DNA from: an uncultured Faecalibacterium sp.
GTDB taxonomy: Bacteria; Bacillota; Clostridia; Oscillospirales; Ruminococcaceae
DNA: 64,000 bases
Assembly: GCA_900551435.1 (NCBI GenBank)
Contig: URVW01000002.1
Span: forward strand, 15,318-79,317
Direction: 5' to 3'
Below, one piece after another: positions 58,101 to 64,000 of this stretch (the first letter of the stretch is position 1; every line of letters begins with the position of its first letter). The notes under the pieces are model-generated. The model was given only the letters and a program-made list of their open reading frames with translations. It was not told the origin of the DNA and did not search any database. The position numbers were made by a program, and so were the translations under genes.

Positions 58101-59596
58101 AATTTGACGACGGTGCAAAGACAAAAAACAGCGAAGAATATTGGGCGGCAGTCAATCAGATGTATCAGCGGGTCATTGAGGAGACCCAGCCGAACTATAC
58201 CGTGATGCAGCGGGCGGGTATCCAGCGAAGCGACAACGAGATCACCAAGACGCTGACCATGTTCACAACTCAGCGCTTCCAGAATTACGGCATCCTGGCC
58301 GACGCCGTGATGGACTATAACGCTCAGAAGGCGCGGTATAGGACCCAGAATAACGAGCAAAATAAGGCGGAACTGGACCGTGCGGGCCGGAATCTGCGGC
58401 GGGCGGCATCCAGTCAGGTGATCCAGACCGCAGTTTTTGCATTGATGAAAATCGGCGCGGACTTCCTGCTGCACCGCTGGGACCGGGAACAGGACGAGAA
58501 CGGAGATGTGACCGCCAAAAGTCTGTGGAACCGGTTTGCAGGGCTGTTCACGGAGAGTGCGGCGGGAAACTTCCTGTTTGGCTCTGAGGTCTACAGCATC
58601 ATCGGCAATGCTGTGAACGGGACGGATTATGATGTGGTGAGCGCTACCAACATCAGCGCTGTCAACGACCTGTTTGCCGCGACTTCGAAACTGTACACAC
58701 TGATCCGGAAGGACACCACCGGCATGGACGAAGAAGAACTGGACGCATATCACCAGAAACTCCGGAAGGCGGGCGTCAACGTGATGGAATACGGGTTGGA
58801 CATCCTCGGTGTTCCGGCAGCGAATGCCCGGAAGATGGTGGATGCATTCGGGGCCTATGCGGAAGATGTGAAGGGCCTTGCAAAGGGCGAAGGAATCAGT
58901 CTCAGCTCTGCACCCAGCTCGGCCACCGGACAGTATGACCGGCTGTTCAACGCCATCCAGAGCGGCGACAGCGACGAAGCGAAAGCGGCGCTGAAAAAGC
59001 TGGACCAGATGGGAAAGACCGACCAAGTGGACAGCCAGCTGAAGAGCCGGCTGAAAAAATACGATGATGATATTCTGGATGCGGCCAAGGCCCGGAATGA
59101 GGGCAAGGACAAAGACCGGCAGGACGCGACAAAGCGATGCATCCTGAAGCTATATGATGCCATGGGCATCGAGCGGACCGGCAAAGGTGACGTGGCCAAG
59201 CGGGAAGAAGTGATCGACCTTGTGACGAGCGCTGTGAATGCCAAGGCTGACGAACTGCTGAAGGCCAAGGACGATGGCAGCAGTTACAGCAGCGTTTACG
59301 GCGGCCTGACCGATGCACTGGAAAGCGGACGCGCGAAGGACGTGAACGACGAGATCAGCCGACTTCTGACGGCGGGCAAGAGTGCGGATGCTATCAAGTC
59401 GGCCATCACAGGACAGGTGAAGGACGAGTATCTGGCAGGAAGCAGCGCCGACCGGAAGAAGCTGGAAACCATGCTGCTGAAGCTGAGGGCGGATGGAAAG
59501 GCACTGTATGAGGAAAAGAACTTCGAAACGTGGTTGAAGGATGCAGAAAAACAGAAGGCGACCGCGAAGAAGGATGAGTGGAAGGGGGTAAGATAA
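49151..59596 (+). CDS. Giant phage polyvalent protein with HExxH metallopeptidase motif (3481 aa)
   Basis: An unbroken 10.4-kb gene. In order: a duplicated 39-residue motif (about 127-165 and 218-256); Gly/Ala-rich hydrophobic segments (about 189-210, 302-334, 453-475); a charged linker; repeat C translated in frame (about 643-680); a zinc-protease motif His903-Glu-Asp-Tyr-His907 with a likely third ligand at Glu960/961; an AT-rich module (about 1078-1230) resembling polyvalent-protein domains such as LPD3; three 22-residue repeats (about 1238-1303); a module from LVAVHNLTEENL (about 1335) to VRFQ (1847); a long coiled coil (about 2170-2370); and a C-terminal part with a hydrophobic patch near 2861. 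Such proteins are thought to be co-injected with phage DNA and to act on host defences. Domain names are from memory. ATG at 49151 after AAAGGAAAACGG. Confidence 0.85.
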   Translation: MAVTKSQLAQWSKEYEAKHPDRKNKDTYQGKTTAQTTAAAQPKTERVTREQLAQWGKEFDAKQQAKKTQERENLYAAAYDSYRTNNNLGLADELDSRSDWLNQQDLGTKDVYKDVNRWRDTDDNQNLMDAVRRVDSTHGAYTDADLIKNGGWTQAQIDRAREINAQYDTVPLLEKAERRIGNSAKSVAANVSGAAAMAAGALPQAVGTEVKDDDRTRTLMRAIQRVDGTNGMYTDRDLIRAGWTAEEIADARARLAQGQASVKVDNPVYNWGRDTHQKGEELLADAQAGESGVQKFMHSAALSAGENLVLGAVNPALVLPVLSLQGAGDSLAASDERGESPEKAMTKAALKFGAGWAINRVGAADLAKTMGSDYAKDTVAGQIADFVRGMAGESPFAQQYPAIANAVSGGIDNAMQAFVESYADQAIDAALGDTETAQKMFTKENFLSALESGLSGGVSGAMGGAAGTGVGAVKEKAKQTAVNAAQERAAQAGQTIQQTETAAKKTQQRTQEPGMQSQTVQEGAAEKAAVAEPKAESAAEEKTEPAEPVKSQNANPAVRQFEQAVEAGGLTGKTIRLFTPEAGNEANRAALEEAYGVKLPETAASTRRMLRDLAAQQNEVKSAAAAHPEIKPQTVEKAGEMVETSQSAGADSSPNEGSHWQDGTAVLDEQSPTVQKIDGPAAEGRDYSDAELKADPAASEGSGPLRETYGLREPSSQTARQAEVASTLKQWGIKSDSAVQDISQKLPKGVEAKRYAAAASTIYRVAQMEEVKSFDDALKLAGAMNHTALNVSYVLDSGDAGRLALKQAYLYGADIKEQPNYGGQLTSMSTSGEGTVYYKGTLDHNGADMGSRLIELNAKATGTDAILQNVLQNDPNVKAYVDTETGRIFFGDSVTDLFGTILHEDYHWYNSLDSEGAKTLQDHALQYLAEMDGYESVDEMIREKLDVYARQGLTYAQAAEELVADAWRGIFSTEADFKCWVEFQRGQAEKNAGTAGKVKAVMNRVKKLLTDIISRAKEVLTHDPDNAAALKAKRLAEAERRILQDEYFAHAEKAMDNLRAAKENAAALKTEDTAGRKGIRFSIQKNADGESYIKIDEDILKDVPQEEWKAVVKQTIKDRYPNGFQRNGWTILNHKDGRSEFVRSKSTMMLQRSNEKIYVDKMRMAANLDEIIQTADEVYREPANHKNAEAFNRGKIEIQVGQNFYEADVLTAIKADDREIFYDIVNIAPVNNKALSRTHMESNDSGSSLREGFIEPFGGTHIESEDSRSRLPKGSMETSGKAHMESEDSGSRGSEVSKQSIAQDFTESKRTDEPVKKSVRFQLGTPVEVDTKKDLVAVHNLTEENLKESLELGGMPSPSIAVVKAQEGHTKYGPISLVFGSDTIDPAVNSANRVYGSDAWTPTRPNVEYKINEKARNQFETAVDDASRNAFEGKFANSSALQRIGVGDVSGESRTELAQRLQNDTAVQLAYLKAKGETVEPVYKTERDQFDSLGNDALEKVIEHVGGDDLRAVFENGDFELMDQLADKAADALEEKYTHGTLEGQNRRWQMRIDKLRNSNRDRLYGMLEHAYKMLTDTSGGKPTLDVEGTRTAIREAAPENEVKNWVYEQLGSVLGEKGIRNSKDRFTAGGKSRTFEQLHNPYTLQNLVAAMNQQNARGQDVWGLSANTLMSTATAEYQNLDEVRADKGRLQQMPEEEYQKLLKQADQQIEAVIDQLRKETTAHADNSFEEREILGDILLRAAQGKQTMAAVTKAFAKEDYAISRETAKQIVALYKTIADIPTGYFEAKPQRAVDFEEVRAAIVPDNTSSEVLNALKEKGVTVYEYKAGDDAQRTKLLNQVPNVRFQRADQADRDAKRNRQRQASRVIADNSAAIRTLTEMMGLTRGVRVSDDSILGKAEQLIKANGAKGKADAEHVAREMRTLLEYMRTDGADMNKAQGLGETIAGEILDHATYRNTELWEQFPEYHDLSYTVDKNGKAKAELVRQYGSWGEAVAEARRHGVKLRQEEGHRDGNPAEQYESIVNDTRATGGVKDGAAALFRSAAKAAGVEGAASMESTEWLDVLMNVHDAIKPKMMSRFEDVSEYEDAKVELAGRIIGELMNVPEMSDAQAIFDSFQQWQRKAAAAAAGDEERAAKAVKDLKSVQKEQRKEFDRRLRENQKSGNQSDAVQQMTEAERLLDENLDALGVDITNAGDMAEKLDVLKEAYEREWKAERKRLTDARQEMLDEIALEHRELRTQIDSLSAEVAGERRRADFAEQQLIYQQDEMMEWAVENNRKKEEWEEKQRIRNEKAKELMEKHEAENKAHAQMIAEKRVQRVRDGRKAEELKRSIRNNLAQLNQMVLRPTKGKYVQPRLIQQAIEVAKLADMTILNETAVRQLTVLETSISQTMGDANDPSSLAYDWDKTGVPKMIQTLRADLTNTKQAKLDKLHQQLTEAEALGDSDKAEQLRDRLKRRIKETEARTYLPMTVDQLRMLKAITAGTLHVIRTENKTLSLAKTEEIDTFAQNAGLEVLAAKGNEMGRLRDMLTKYNLDMLGAKRVFRMLGGYAKNSQMERIADMLNDGQRRQTEITVEGTKLFDDVTGKANLKQMEKFAGPGAELVDIGLKDRRSRAVPLTHAQLCSLYMHLQNADSREHLLNGGLVLPDAKKYNKGKIERAYQQGQTVQIGMLTDSEGNAMADTILNAVENALTDYDRAWIADMQEFFGNYTTKLINETSMKLVGFQRANVKNYYPIAVDRAQLATEIEGLKLDATIEGRGFLKERVKSGKPILLEECSSVVQRSLRDTAAYAGLAAPIRDANRILNADVETRDGIGKLKNGIIKEHWGQDAVNYMDYLLTDLQSKQRKRSDGIGRVMRRNYAGAILTLNPGVAIAQAASLPTAGAVLGSDTMAAVLPFVKNLSSKQRTALEAEISKHGDALLQYRLRGSQRGELASVGVDNGAVQNLMDALPKSVTGWINGMDEITVAALWEGAKHYVEHHPAEFDDGAKTKNSEEYWAAVNQMYQRVIEETQPNYTVMQRAGIQRSDNEITKTLTMFTTQRFQNYGILADAVMDYNAQKARYRTQNNEQNKAELDRAGRNLRRAASSQVIQTAVFALMKIGADFLLHRWDREQDENGDVTAKSLWNRFAGLFTESAAGNFLFGSEVYSIIGNAVNGTDYDVVSATNISAVNDLFAATSKLYTLIRKDTTGMDEEELDAYHQKLRKAGVNVMEYGLDILGVPAANARKMVDAFGAYAEDVKGLAKGEGISLSSAPSSATGQYDRLFNAIQSGDSDEAKAALKKLDQMGKTDQVDSQLKSRLKKYDDDILDAAKARNEGKDKDRQDATKRCILKLYDAMGIERTGKGDVAKREEVIDLVTSAVNAKADELLKAKDDGSSYSSVYGGLTDALESGRAKDVNDEISRLLTAGKSADAIKSAITGQVKDEYLAGSSADRKKLETMLLKLRADGKALYEEKNFETWLKDAEKQKATAKKDEWKGVR
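51079..51207 (+). repeat. Two-hairpin dispersed repeat, copy C, inside the giant gene
   Basis: AACCTCTCAGTC, hairpin 1 GTCTGC-TGGC-GCAGAC, hairpin 2 AGCTCCCCTaatgAGGGGAGC, CATTGGCA (core to 51132). Copy-A-like sequence then runs to about 51207. It keeps the reading frame and codes for the segment TSQSAGADSSPNEGSHW and following residues. Confidence 0.85.
52862..53059 (+). repeat. Three tandem 66-bp repeats (22 residues each)
   Basis: Units begin at about 52862, 52928 and 52994. Each codes for (T/A)H(M/I)ESxDSxSR-type sequence and carries a small palindrome GAATC-CGAA-GATTC (GAATC-GAAT-GATTC in the first). They join the AT-rich module to the next module of the giant protein. Confidence 0.82.
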
Positions 59597-59602
59597 CGCA
59601 GG

Positions 59603-59634
59603 ACGCTCCGGCCAATTTGGCCGGGGCGTTTTTT
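59603..59634 (+). terminator. Terminator after the giant gene
   Basis: Stem ACGCTCCGGCC (59603-59613) / GGCCGGGGCGT (59619-59629), one G-T pair, followed by six T. Confidence 0.88.
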
Positions 59635-59708
59635 GCGTGGTTTGGAAAACTCCGGAGTACCCACGACGGGCGGGGAATGGTAGGATGACATAGAAAGGAG
59701 GGACGAGC

Positions 59709-61934
59709 TTGAAGGTAAAGATCATCAAATCGTGCTTCGGGGGCGTGGAATTCTTGGCACAGCCCAAAGTGCTGGTGCTGGGCGGCGTGGGAAGCGCGGG
59801 TGTGGAGCGGCTGGAATTTACGCTGCCGCGCGAGTGGGCCGGGATGGCCGTGACGCTGCACATCGAGCAGGAAGGCGGCGGACTGCCGCAGCCCATTCTG
59901 CTGGATGCAGCGAACAGCGCCATGGTGGACAAGCGGTTCACGGCGGTGCGGCGGGGCATCTGGATGCTGCTGGCCGTGGACGGCAAGGGATACACGGCCA
60001 TGACCCGGCCCGCAGAATACCGGTGCAGCCCCAGCATCGACCTGAACTCGACGCTGGAGGACATCCCGGAGAGCGTATACGAACAATTCATCGCCCGCGT
60101 GCTGAAGGACGCGGCAGCTGCTCAGGCGGCAGCGGCCAGCGCAGAGCAGGACGCCAAGGCCGCACAGGAAGCGGCGGCACTGAGCCAGAAAGCCGCCTTG
60201 GAAGCCGCTGAACAGGCCGGAAAGGCGGGCGAGGGCCTGACGAACCGGGAACGGTGGTGGCTGCTGGAACTGCTGCGGCGTGCGGCATACACGGACCCGG
60301 CATCGAAAGACATCCTTGCAAAGCTTGGCGAGGCATGGGAGACGGTGCGGGTGGAACAGATCGTATTGAGCCAGAGCTATCAGGCGCTGGAAGCCGGTGC
60401 AGACTTTACGCTGACAGCCGACGTGCTGCCGGACGATGCCGCCGACAAGACGGTGAGCTGGACGACCGGAAACAGCGACGTTGTGGCGCTGACACCCGGC
60501 GGAACGGACAACCAAAACTGCACCGTGCGGGCCATGGGCGAGGGCATCGCCATGATCGCCGCGAAAGCCGGGGCGAAACAGGCTGTTTGCGCGGTATACG
60601 TCAAGGCCGCTGTGGTGGCCGTGGAGAGTATCCGGCTGGACAAGACCAGCGCGGCGGTGACCGAGGGCGGGACCCTGACTCTGACGGCCACGGTGATTCC
60701 CGACAACGCCACAGACCGAACCGTGTCGTGGGCCGTTTCGCCCGCCGACGTGGCCGAGATCAGCACCAACGGAACGGTCTGCACCGTGAACATCAAGGCA
60801 GCGGGGAGCGCTGTGGTGACAGCATCGGCCCAAGGATGTACGGCGTCGTGCACCATCACGGCGACCGAAAAGCCGGTGGAGGTGGTCAGCGTAACGCTGA
60901 GTGCCGAGACGCTGGACCTGACCGAAGAGGACACCGCCCGCCTGACGGCGACGGTCCTGCCCGAGAATGCGACAGACCGGACGGTGACGTGGACCAGTTC
61001 GAACCCGAACACGGCTACGGTGGCCGACGGCGTCGTGACGGCGGTGGGCGAAGGAACGGCGCGGATCACGGCACAGGCGGGGAACAAGACGGCCAGCTGC
61101 ACCGTGAACGTGGCCGCGAAGAAGGTGTATTACTCCATCGCCTACCGGCTGACCCATGTGAACACCAGCAGCACCCTTGTGGTGGTGGAAAAGGGCAAGA
61201 GCTATGCCACCGCCCTGACCGCAGAGAGCGGCTACAAGCTGGGAAACGCCAGCTGCACGATGGGCGGCACGGCCATCGACGTGGCCGACGGCGTGGTGGA
61301 GATCGCCAGCGTGACGGGGAACATCATCCTGACGGCCAGCGCAGACGCCATCCGGGTGACGAGCGTGAGCCTGAACCGCACGAGTCTGGACTTGACCGTG
61401 GGCGGCAGCGCCGCGCTGACTGCGGCCGTGAAGCCGGACGATGCGCTGGACAAGACCGTGACATGGAGCAGCAGTTCGAGCGCGGTAAGCGTTTCGGACG
61501 GCGTAGTGAAGGCCGTGAGCACCGGAAACGCTGTGGTGCGGGCAACTGCCGACGGCGTGAGCGCGGATTGTACCGTGAGCGTGACGAAGAAAACGAACAT
61601 TACGAGACTGTATGCATACGCAGTCACGAACAATGGACAGAGTTCTCATGACGAAATCTCGTATGCCGGTGTGCTGGAAGTTTACTGGCAGCCGAATCAC
61701 GCCGGGTATGCGGACGAGCTGGAAATCAGCAACTCAAACCCGTCTCATTTCAGCGTGACGACATCGGGTGACGTTGGGTCGGGACTGCTCTACTTCACCG
61801 AAGGTTATGGCGAGAGCTTTGCAAAGCTTGTGTACAACGTGAACGTAACGAACCATGTGGTCGGCGAGAGCACGACTGTGACGGTAAAGGCCGGAAAACT
61901 GGTGCAGTCGGTCCGATTTACCATTACGCGCTGA
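59709..61934 (+). CDS. Phage adhesin / tail-fibre protein with four BIg2 domains
   Basis: 741 residues. The N-terminal domain (about 1-130) probably attaches to the virion. A helical Ala-rich stalk (about 133-180) follows. Four bacterial Ig-like (BIg2) domains lie at about 215-297, 300-385, 394-472 and 552-632, each with a VxSVxLxxxxxxLxxG..TLTATVxPxNAxDxTVxW pattern. Between the third and fourth is a different module (YYSIAYRLTHV...GKSY...ASVTGNIILTASA), also found in the last gene. Likely role: binding surface polymers. Start TTG at 59709, with AAAGGAGGG 8 nt upstream. Confidence 0.87.
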   Translation: MKVKIIKSCFGGVEFLAQPKVLVLGGVGSAGVERLEFTLPREWAGMAVTLHIEQEGGGLPQPILLDAANSAMVDKRFTAVRRGIWMLLAVDGKGYTAMTRPAEYRCSPSIDLNSTLEDIPESVYEQFIARVLKDAAAAQAAAASAEQDAKAAQEAAALSQKAALEAAEQAGKAGEGLTNRERWWLLELLRRAAYTDPASKDILAKLGEAWETVRVEQIVLSQSYQALEAGADFTLTADVLPDDAADKTVSWTTGNSDVVALTPGGTDNQNCTVRAMGEGIAMIAAKAGAKQAVCAVYVKAAVVAVESIRLDKTSAAVTEGGTLTLTATVIPDNATDRTVSWAVSPADVAEISTNGTVCTVNIKAAGSAVVTASAQGCTASCTITATEKPVEVVSVTLSAETLDLTEEDTARLTATVLPENATDRTVTWTSSNPNTATVADGVVTAVGEGTARITAQAGNKTASCTVNVAAKKVYYSIAYRLTHVNTSSTLVVVEKGKSYATALTAESGYKLGNASCTMGGTAIDVADGVVEIASVTGNIILTASADAIRVTSVSLNRTSLDLTVGGSAALTAAVKPDDALDKTVTWSSSSSAVSVSDGVVKAVSTGNAVVRATADGVSADCTVSVTKKTNITRLYAYAVTNNGQSSHDEISYAGVLEVYWQPNHAGYADELEISNSNPSHFSVTTSGDVGSGLLYFTEGYGESFAKLVYNVNVTNHVVGESTTVTVKAGKLVQSVRFTITR

Positions 61935-61945
61935 GGGGATGGACC

Positions 61946-62200
61946 ATGAAGAAGATCTACGACAGTGAGGGAAACCTCATCTATCCACGGGCCGGGGACA
62001 GCATTTCGGACGAGGAAAAGGCGCTGATGCTTGCCCTGTTTGAAGTGGCTGCAAAAAGCAGCGAGGCGGCCCGCCAGAAGTACGAGCAGCTAAAGGAGCT
62101 TTGGAGCGCGGAAGGACCCGACGGACCCGACGGACCCGGCGAAACGACCGCCGTTCTGGGCAGGGCTGTTCTGGGCTATGCCATTTTGGGAAGGAGCTGA
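61946..62200 (+). CDS. Small phage protein between fibre genes (84 aa)
   Basis: N-terminus MKKIYDSEGNLIYP, a helical middle (EEKALMLALFEVAAKSSEAARQ) similar to a short stretch in the next gene (LSLFESAAYGNAAMQ), then a Pro-Asp-Gly repeat (GPDGPDGPG). Not recognised; possibly a fibre accessory protein or chaperone. ATG at 61946 after GAGGGG; the next gene starts 5 nt after its stop. Confidence 0.72.
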   Translation: MKKIYDSEGNLIYPRAGDSISDEEKALMLALFEVAAKSSEAARQKYEQLKELWSAEGPDGPDGPGETTAVLGRAVLGYAILGRS

Positions 62201-62204
62201 AGCA

Positions 62205-64000
62205 ATGAAATACACAAAACAAACGTGGACCGACGGCGTGACCGTATTGGATGCCGCGACGATGGAGCACATCGAACAGGGCATCGCGGATGTGACCGAT
62301 GCGGTGACGGAATTGCAGGAGAACGGCGGGAGTGGGAACACGGGCGGCAGCAGCGGTCTGAGCAGCACCGCCAAAACTCTTATCTTGTCGCTGTTTGAGT
62401 CGGCAGCCTATGGCAATGCGGCCATGCAGAGCCAGCTGGACGCGCTCAAGACCGAGTTCGGCCAGAGCACGGGCGGCGGAGACAGCGGCGACGTAGTGGA
62501 GTTCTGCAACATCGCATACAGCCTAAGTCATGTAACCAGCGCGGCTGGCGGCATTTCTACTGCGGTCCAGAAGGGCAAATCCTTCACGGATACCCTGACA
62601 GCGGCCTCCGGCTTCACCATGTCCAGCGTGACCATCAAAATGGGTGGCGCAGACATTACGTCCAGCGCCTACAACGCCAGCACCCGGGTGGTGAGCATTG
62701 CCAGCGTGACCGGAAATGTGACCATTACGGCAACGGCGGTGGCAGCCACGGTCGCGGTGTCCAGTGTGACGCTCAACAAATCGACCCTGAGCCTGACCGA
62801 GGGCAGCAGCGAGACGCTGACGGCCACAGTCCTGCCCAGCAACGCCACCAACAAGACCGTGACATGGACGGTCTTGCCCAGCGGTTATGCGACGGTTTCC
62901 GGTGGTGTGGTCAAGGCCGTCAAGGCGGGCAGCTGCACGGTCACGGCCACGGCGGGCGGAAAGTCGGCTTCCTGTGCAGTGACGGTCACGGCAGCCACCA
63001 TCACTCTGCCGACGCCGGTGTACAAGCTGGCAGCGGCCAAGACTTTCGCGGCGGCGAACAAGGAGTGCATCGACACAGGCATCAAGCTGTTTGAGACCAT
63101 CAATCCCCGGCCTTCGTGGACCATCCTGATGGAGGTTCAGGGCGACAGTCTGACGGCAGTGGGCGACACCTATGTCCTTGCGCATTGCATGGAAGAATCC
63201 TCGCCGTGGCCGGGTCTGAATGTTGCCATCTGGGCTGGCAAAGGTGACCTCGGCGTAAATTTGTATAAAGCATCCGGTCAGCTCGTCAACCTAAACTACC
63301 TGAACGAAAACAAGGTCCGGATCGCCATCCAGATCGACGGCGCGACCTTTACGACCCGCACCAATACATCGATGGGCAACTACACCAGCGCCGCGATCTC
63401 GAGCTATGCCGGCACTGTGGACAAGACCCTTATCATCGGCGGCTACCAGACCAGCGACGGCGCAAAGGGGCGCTTCTGGAACGGCACGGTGTATCAGTTC
63501 GCGGTGTTCAATTCCGCTCTGAGCGCGACCGACATGGAGAGCTGGATCAACGGTGAAGCATCCATTCCGGACGCTTCGGATACGCCAGTCGTTACTACGC
63601 CGGTTTACTCCATGACCGAAACCAAGAGCTTTGTTTCTTCCAATAAAGATGTGGTGGATACCGGCATCAAGCTGTTCGAGCGCATCGACCCGAAACCCGA
63701 ACTGACCATCCTGCTGGACGCGAAATCGGCGGACGACATCGTGTACAGCGATTCTGTCTCGCCCTGTCTGCTGCAATGCCTGACCGAGGACGACTCGGGC
63801 GTGTACGGCCTTGCACTGGCCATCTGGAACAGCGGAAACAGCGGCAAGTACGGCATCAACTGCTACAACACCGCGTTCAATGCCAACATCGATGCGAAAT
63901 ACCGCGTCCGCATCGCCATCCAGATGAAGGGCAGTCAGGTGCGAGTTTCTCACCGCATGATGCACAAAAGCGCTGATACCGCCTATCTGGGCGAATGGAC
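62205..64000 (+). CDS. Phage adhesin with BIg2 and tandem LamG-like domains (partial, runs off window)
   Basis: The frame is open from ATG 62205 to the last base (598 codons visible, no stop). N-terminal residues 1 to about 95 contain TWTDGVTVLDAATMEHIEQG, a common fibre start that looks like a virion-attachment segment. Residues about 100-185 are the IAYSLSHV...ASVTGNVTITA module, shared with the preceding fibre protein. About 186-265 is one BIg2 domain. Two tandem concanavalin/LamG-like domains follow (from about 270 and about 450), each starting with a YxLAAAKTF or YSMTETKSF segment and DTGIKLFE. Likely a host-receptor binding protein. Strong AAGGAG 8 nt upstream of the ATG. Confidence 0.87.
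   Translation, partial: MKYTKQTWTDGVTVLDAATMEHIEQGIADVTDAVTELQENGGSGNTGGSSGLSSTAKTLILSLFESAAYGNAAMQSQLDALKTEFGQSTGGGDSGDVVEFCNIAYSLSHVTSAAGGISTAVQKGKSFTDTLTAASGFTMSSVTIKMGGADITSSAYNASTRVVSIASVTGNVTITATAVAATVAVSSVTLNKSTLSLTEGSSETLTATVLPSNATNKTVTWTVLPSGYATVSGGVVKAVKAGSCTVTATAGGKSASCAVTVTAATITLPTPVYKLAAAKTFAAANKECIDTGIKLFETINPRPSWTILMEVQGDSLTAVGDTYVLAHCMEESSPWPGLNVAIWAGKGDLGVNLYKASGQLVNLNYLNENKVRIAIQIDGATFTTRTNTSMGNYTSAAISSYAGTVDKTLIIGGYQTSDGAKGRFWNGTVYQFAVFNSALSATDMESWINGEASIPDASDTPVVTTPVYSMTETKSFVSSNKDVVDTGIKLFERIDPKPELTILLDAKSADDIVYSDSVSPCLLQCLTEDDSGVYGLALAIWNSGNSGKYGINCYNTAFNANIDAKYRVRIAIQMKGSQVRVSHRMMHKSADTAYLGEW

Larger units (their letters stand above)
37727..64000 (+). mobile_element. 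Prophage, late structural region (right end beyond window)
   Basis: A continuous block of phage genes: terminase, portal, protease/scaffold, capsid, connector, nozzle, internal and fibre genes. All are on the plus strand except hicAB. The capsid (N4-gp56 type), P22-like portal, giant internal-type protein and lack of any tape-measure or sheath gene suggest a short-tailed phage. The left boundary is put at the first phage gene; no att site, integrase, repressor or lysis gene was identified. Host genes lie directly to the left. Confidence 0.87.

Noticed and set aside
53993..59026. A 1677-codon open frame antisense to the giant phage gene, and a 1042-codon one at 49088-52216
   Set aside because: They are mirror effects of GC-rich codon bias on the coding strand. 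They have no ribosome-binding site or domain, and their sequence is rich in Leu/His/Arg as expected for a shadow frame.
62205..64000. Diversity-generating retroelement target in the adhesin
   Set aside because: No reverse transcriptase, template repeat or adenine-biased variable repeat is seen in the window; it could only lie further right.
37440..64000. tRNA genes or a tRNA attachment site at the prophage edge
   Set aside because: No cloverleaf or conserved TTCGA-type arm with acceptor pairing was found near the left boundary.

Overview
The window is about 64 kb of GC-rich, tightly packed Clostridia-type DNA. Strong Shine-Dalgarno sites, several promoters with 17-nt spacers and TGn extended -10 boxes, HPr with both His15 and Ser46, Tat-type lipoproteins and multi-copy palindromic repeats point to an Oscillospiraceae gut commensal. 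Faecalibacterium is my best guess, from gene style rather than from any search.

Positions 1-37,440 are chromosomal. On the minus strand lie an aldose-epimerase / 2-hydroxyacid dehydrogenase / sirtuin operon, an NAD(P)HX dehydratase, and an unusual TetM-like ribosome-protection GTPase fused to a YacP/Rae1-type NYN ribonuclease (3528-6128). Next comes an oligopeptide ABC transporter with two paralogous binding proteins (6939-15397). The second of these sits behind a consensus promoter and a structured leader. Then follow tpiA-gpmI, rimM and a trmD-GNAT fusion, ptsH, uvrC, an amino-acid ABC transporter, gpsA, a Tat-lipoprotein with leucine-rich repeats facing an XRE regulator across two palindromic operators, a phospholipase C-like protein, a UMF1 transporter, a PreP-like M16C protease, and a minus-strand glycan-modifying operon (GtrB-like, ChbG-like, GtrII-like).

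From about 37,727 to the window end is the late region of a prophage, probably podovirus-like: a small-terminase candidate, large terminase, P22-like portal, a Prp-protease/scaffold fusion, N4-gp56-type major capsid protein, connector candidates, a tail-nozzle candidate, two related Gln/Tyr/Asn-rich proteins, a hicAB toxin-antitoxin pair on the opposite strand, a 3481-residue polyvalent protein with an HExxH metallopeptidase motif, and BIg2/LamG-like adhesins. The last gene runs off the window. No integrase, repressor or lysis gene is visible.

The most striking points are these. (1) A Prp-type cysteine protease domain is fused to the phage scaffold, and its predicted cleavage motif DLQLFA occurs both at the fusion junction and at the N-terminus of the capsid protein. 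(2) An A-site GTPase is fused to an A-site-type RNase. (3) A two-hairpin dispersed repeat has compensatory stem changes, begins exactly at the stop codons of three genes, and is also embedded in frame in the giant phage gene. (4) A promoter plus attenuator-like leader precedes the second peptide-binding protein. (5) The giant protein is mosaic. Homology calls come from reading motifs, not from database searches.
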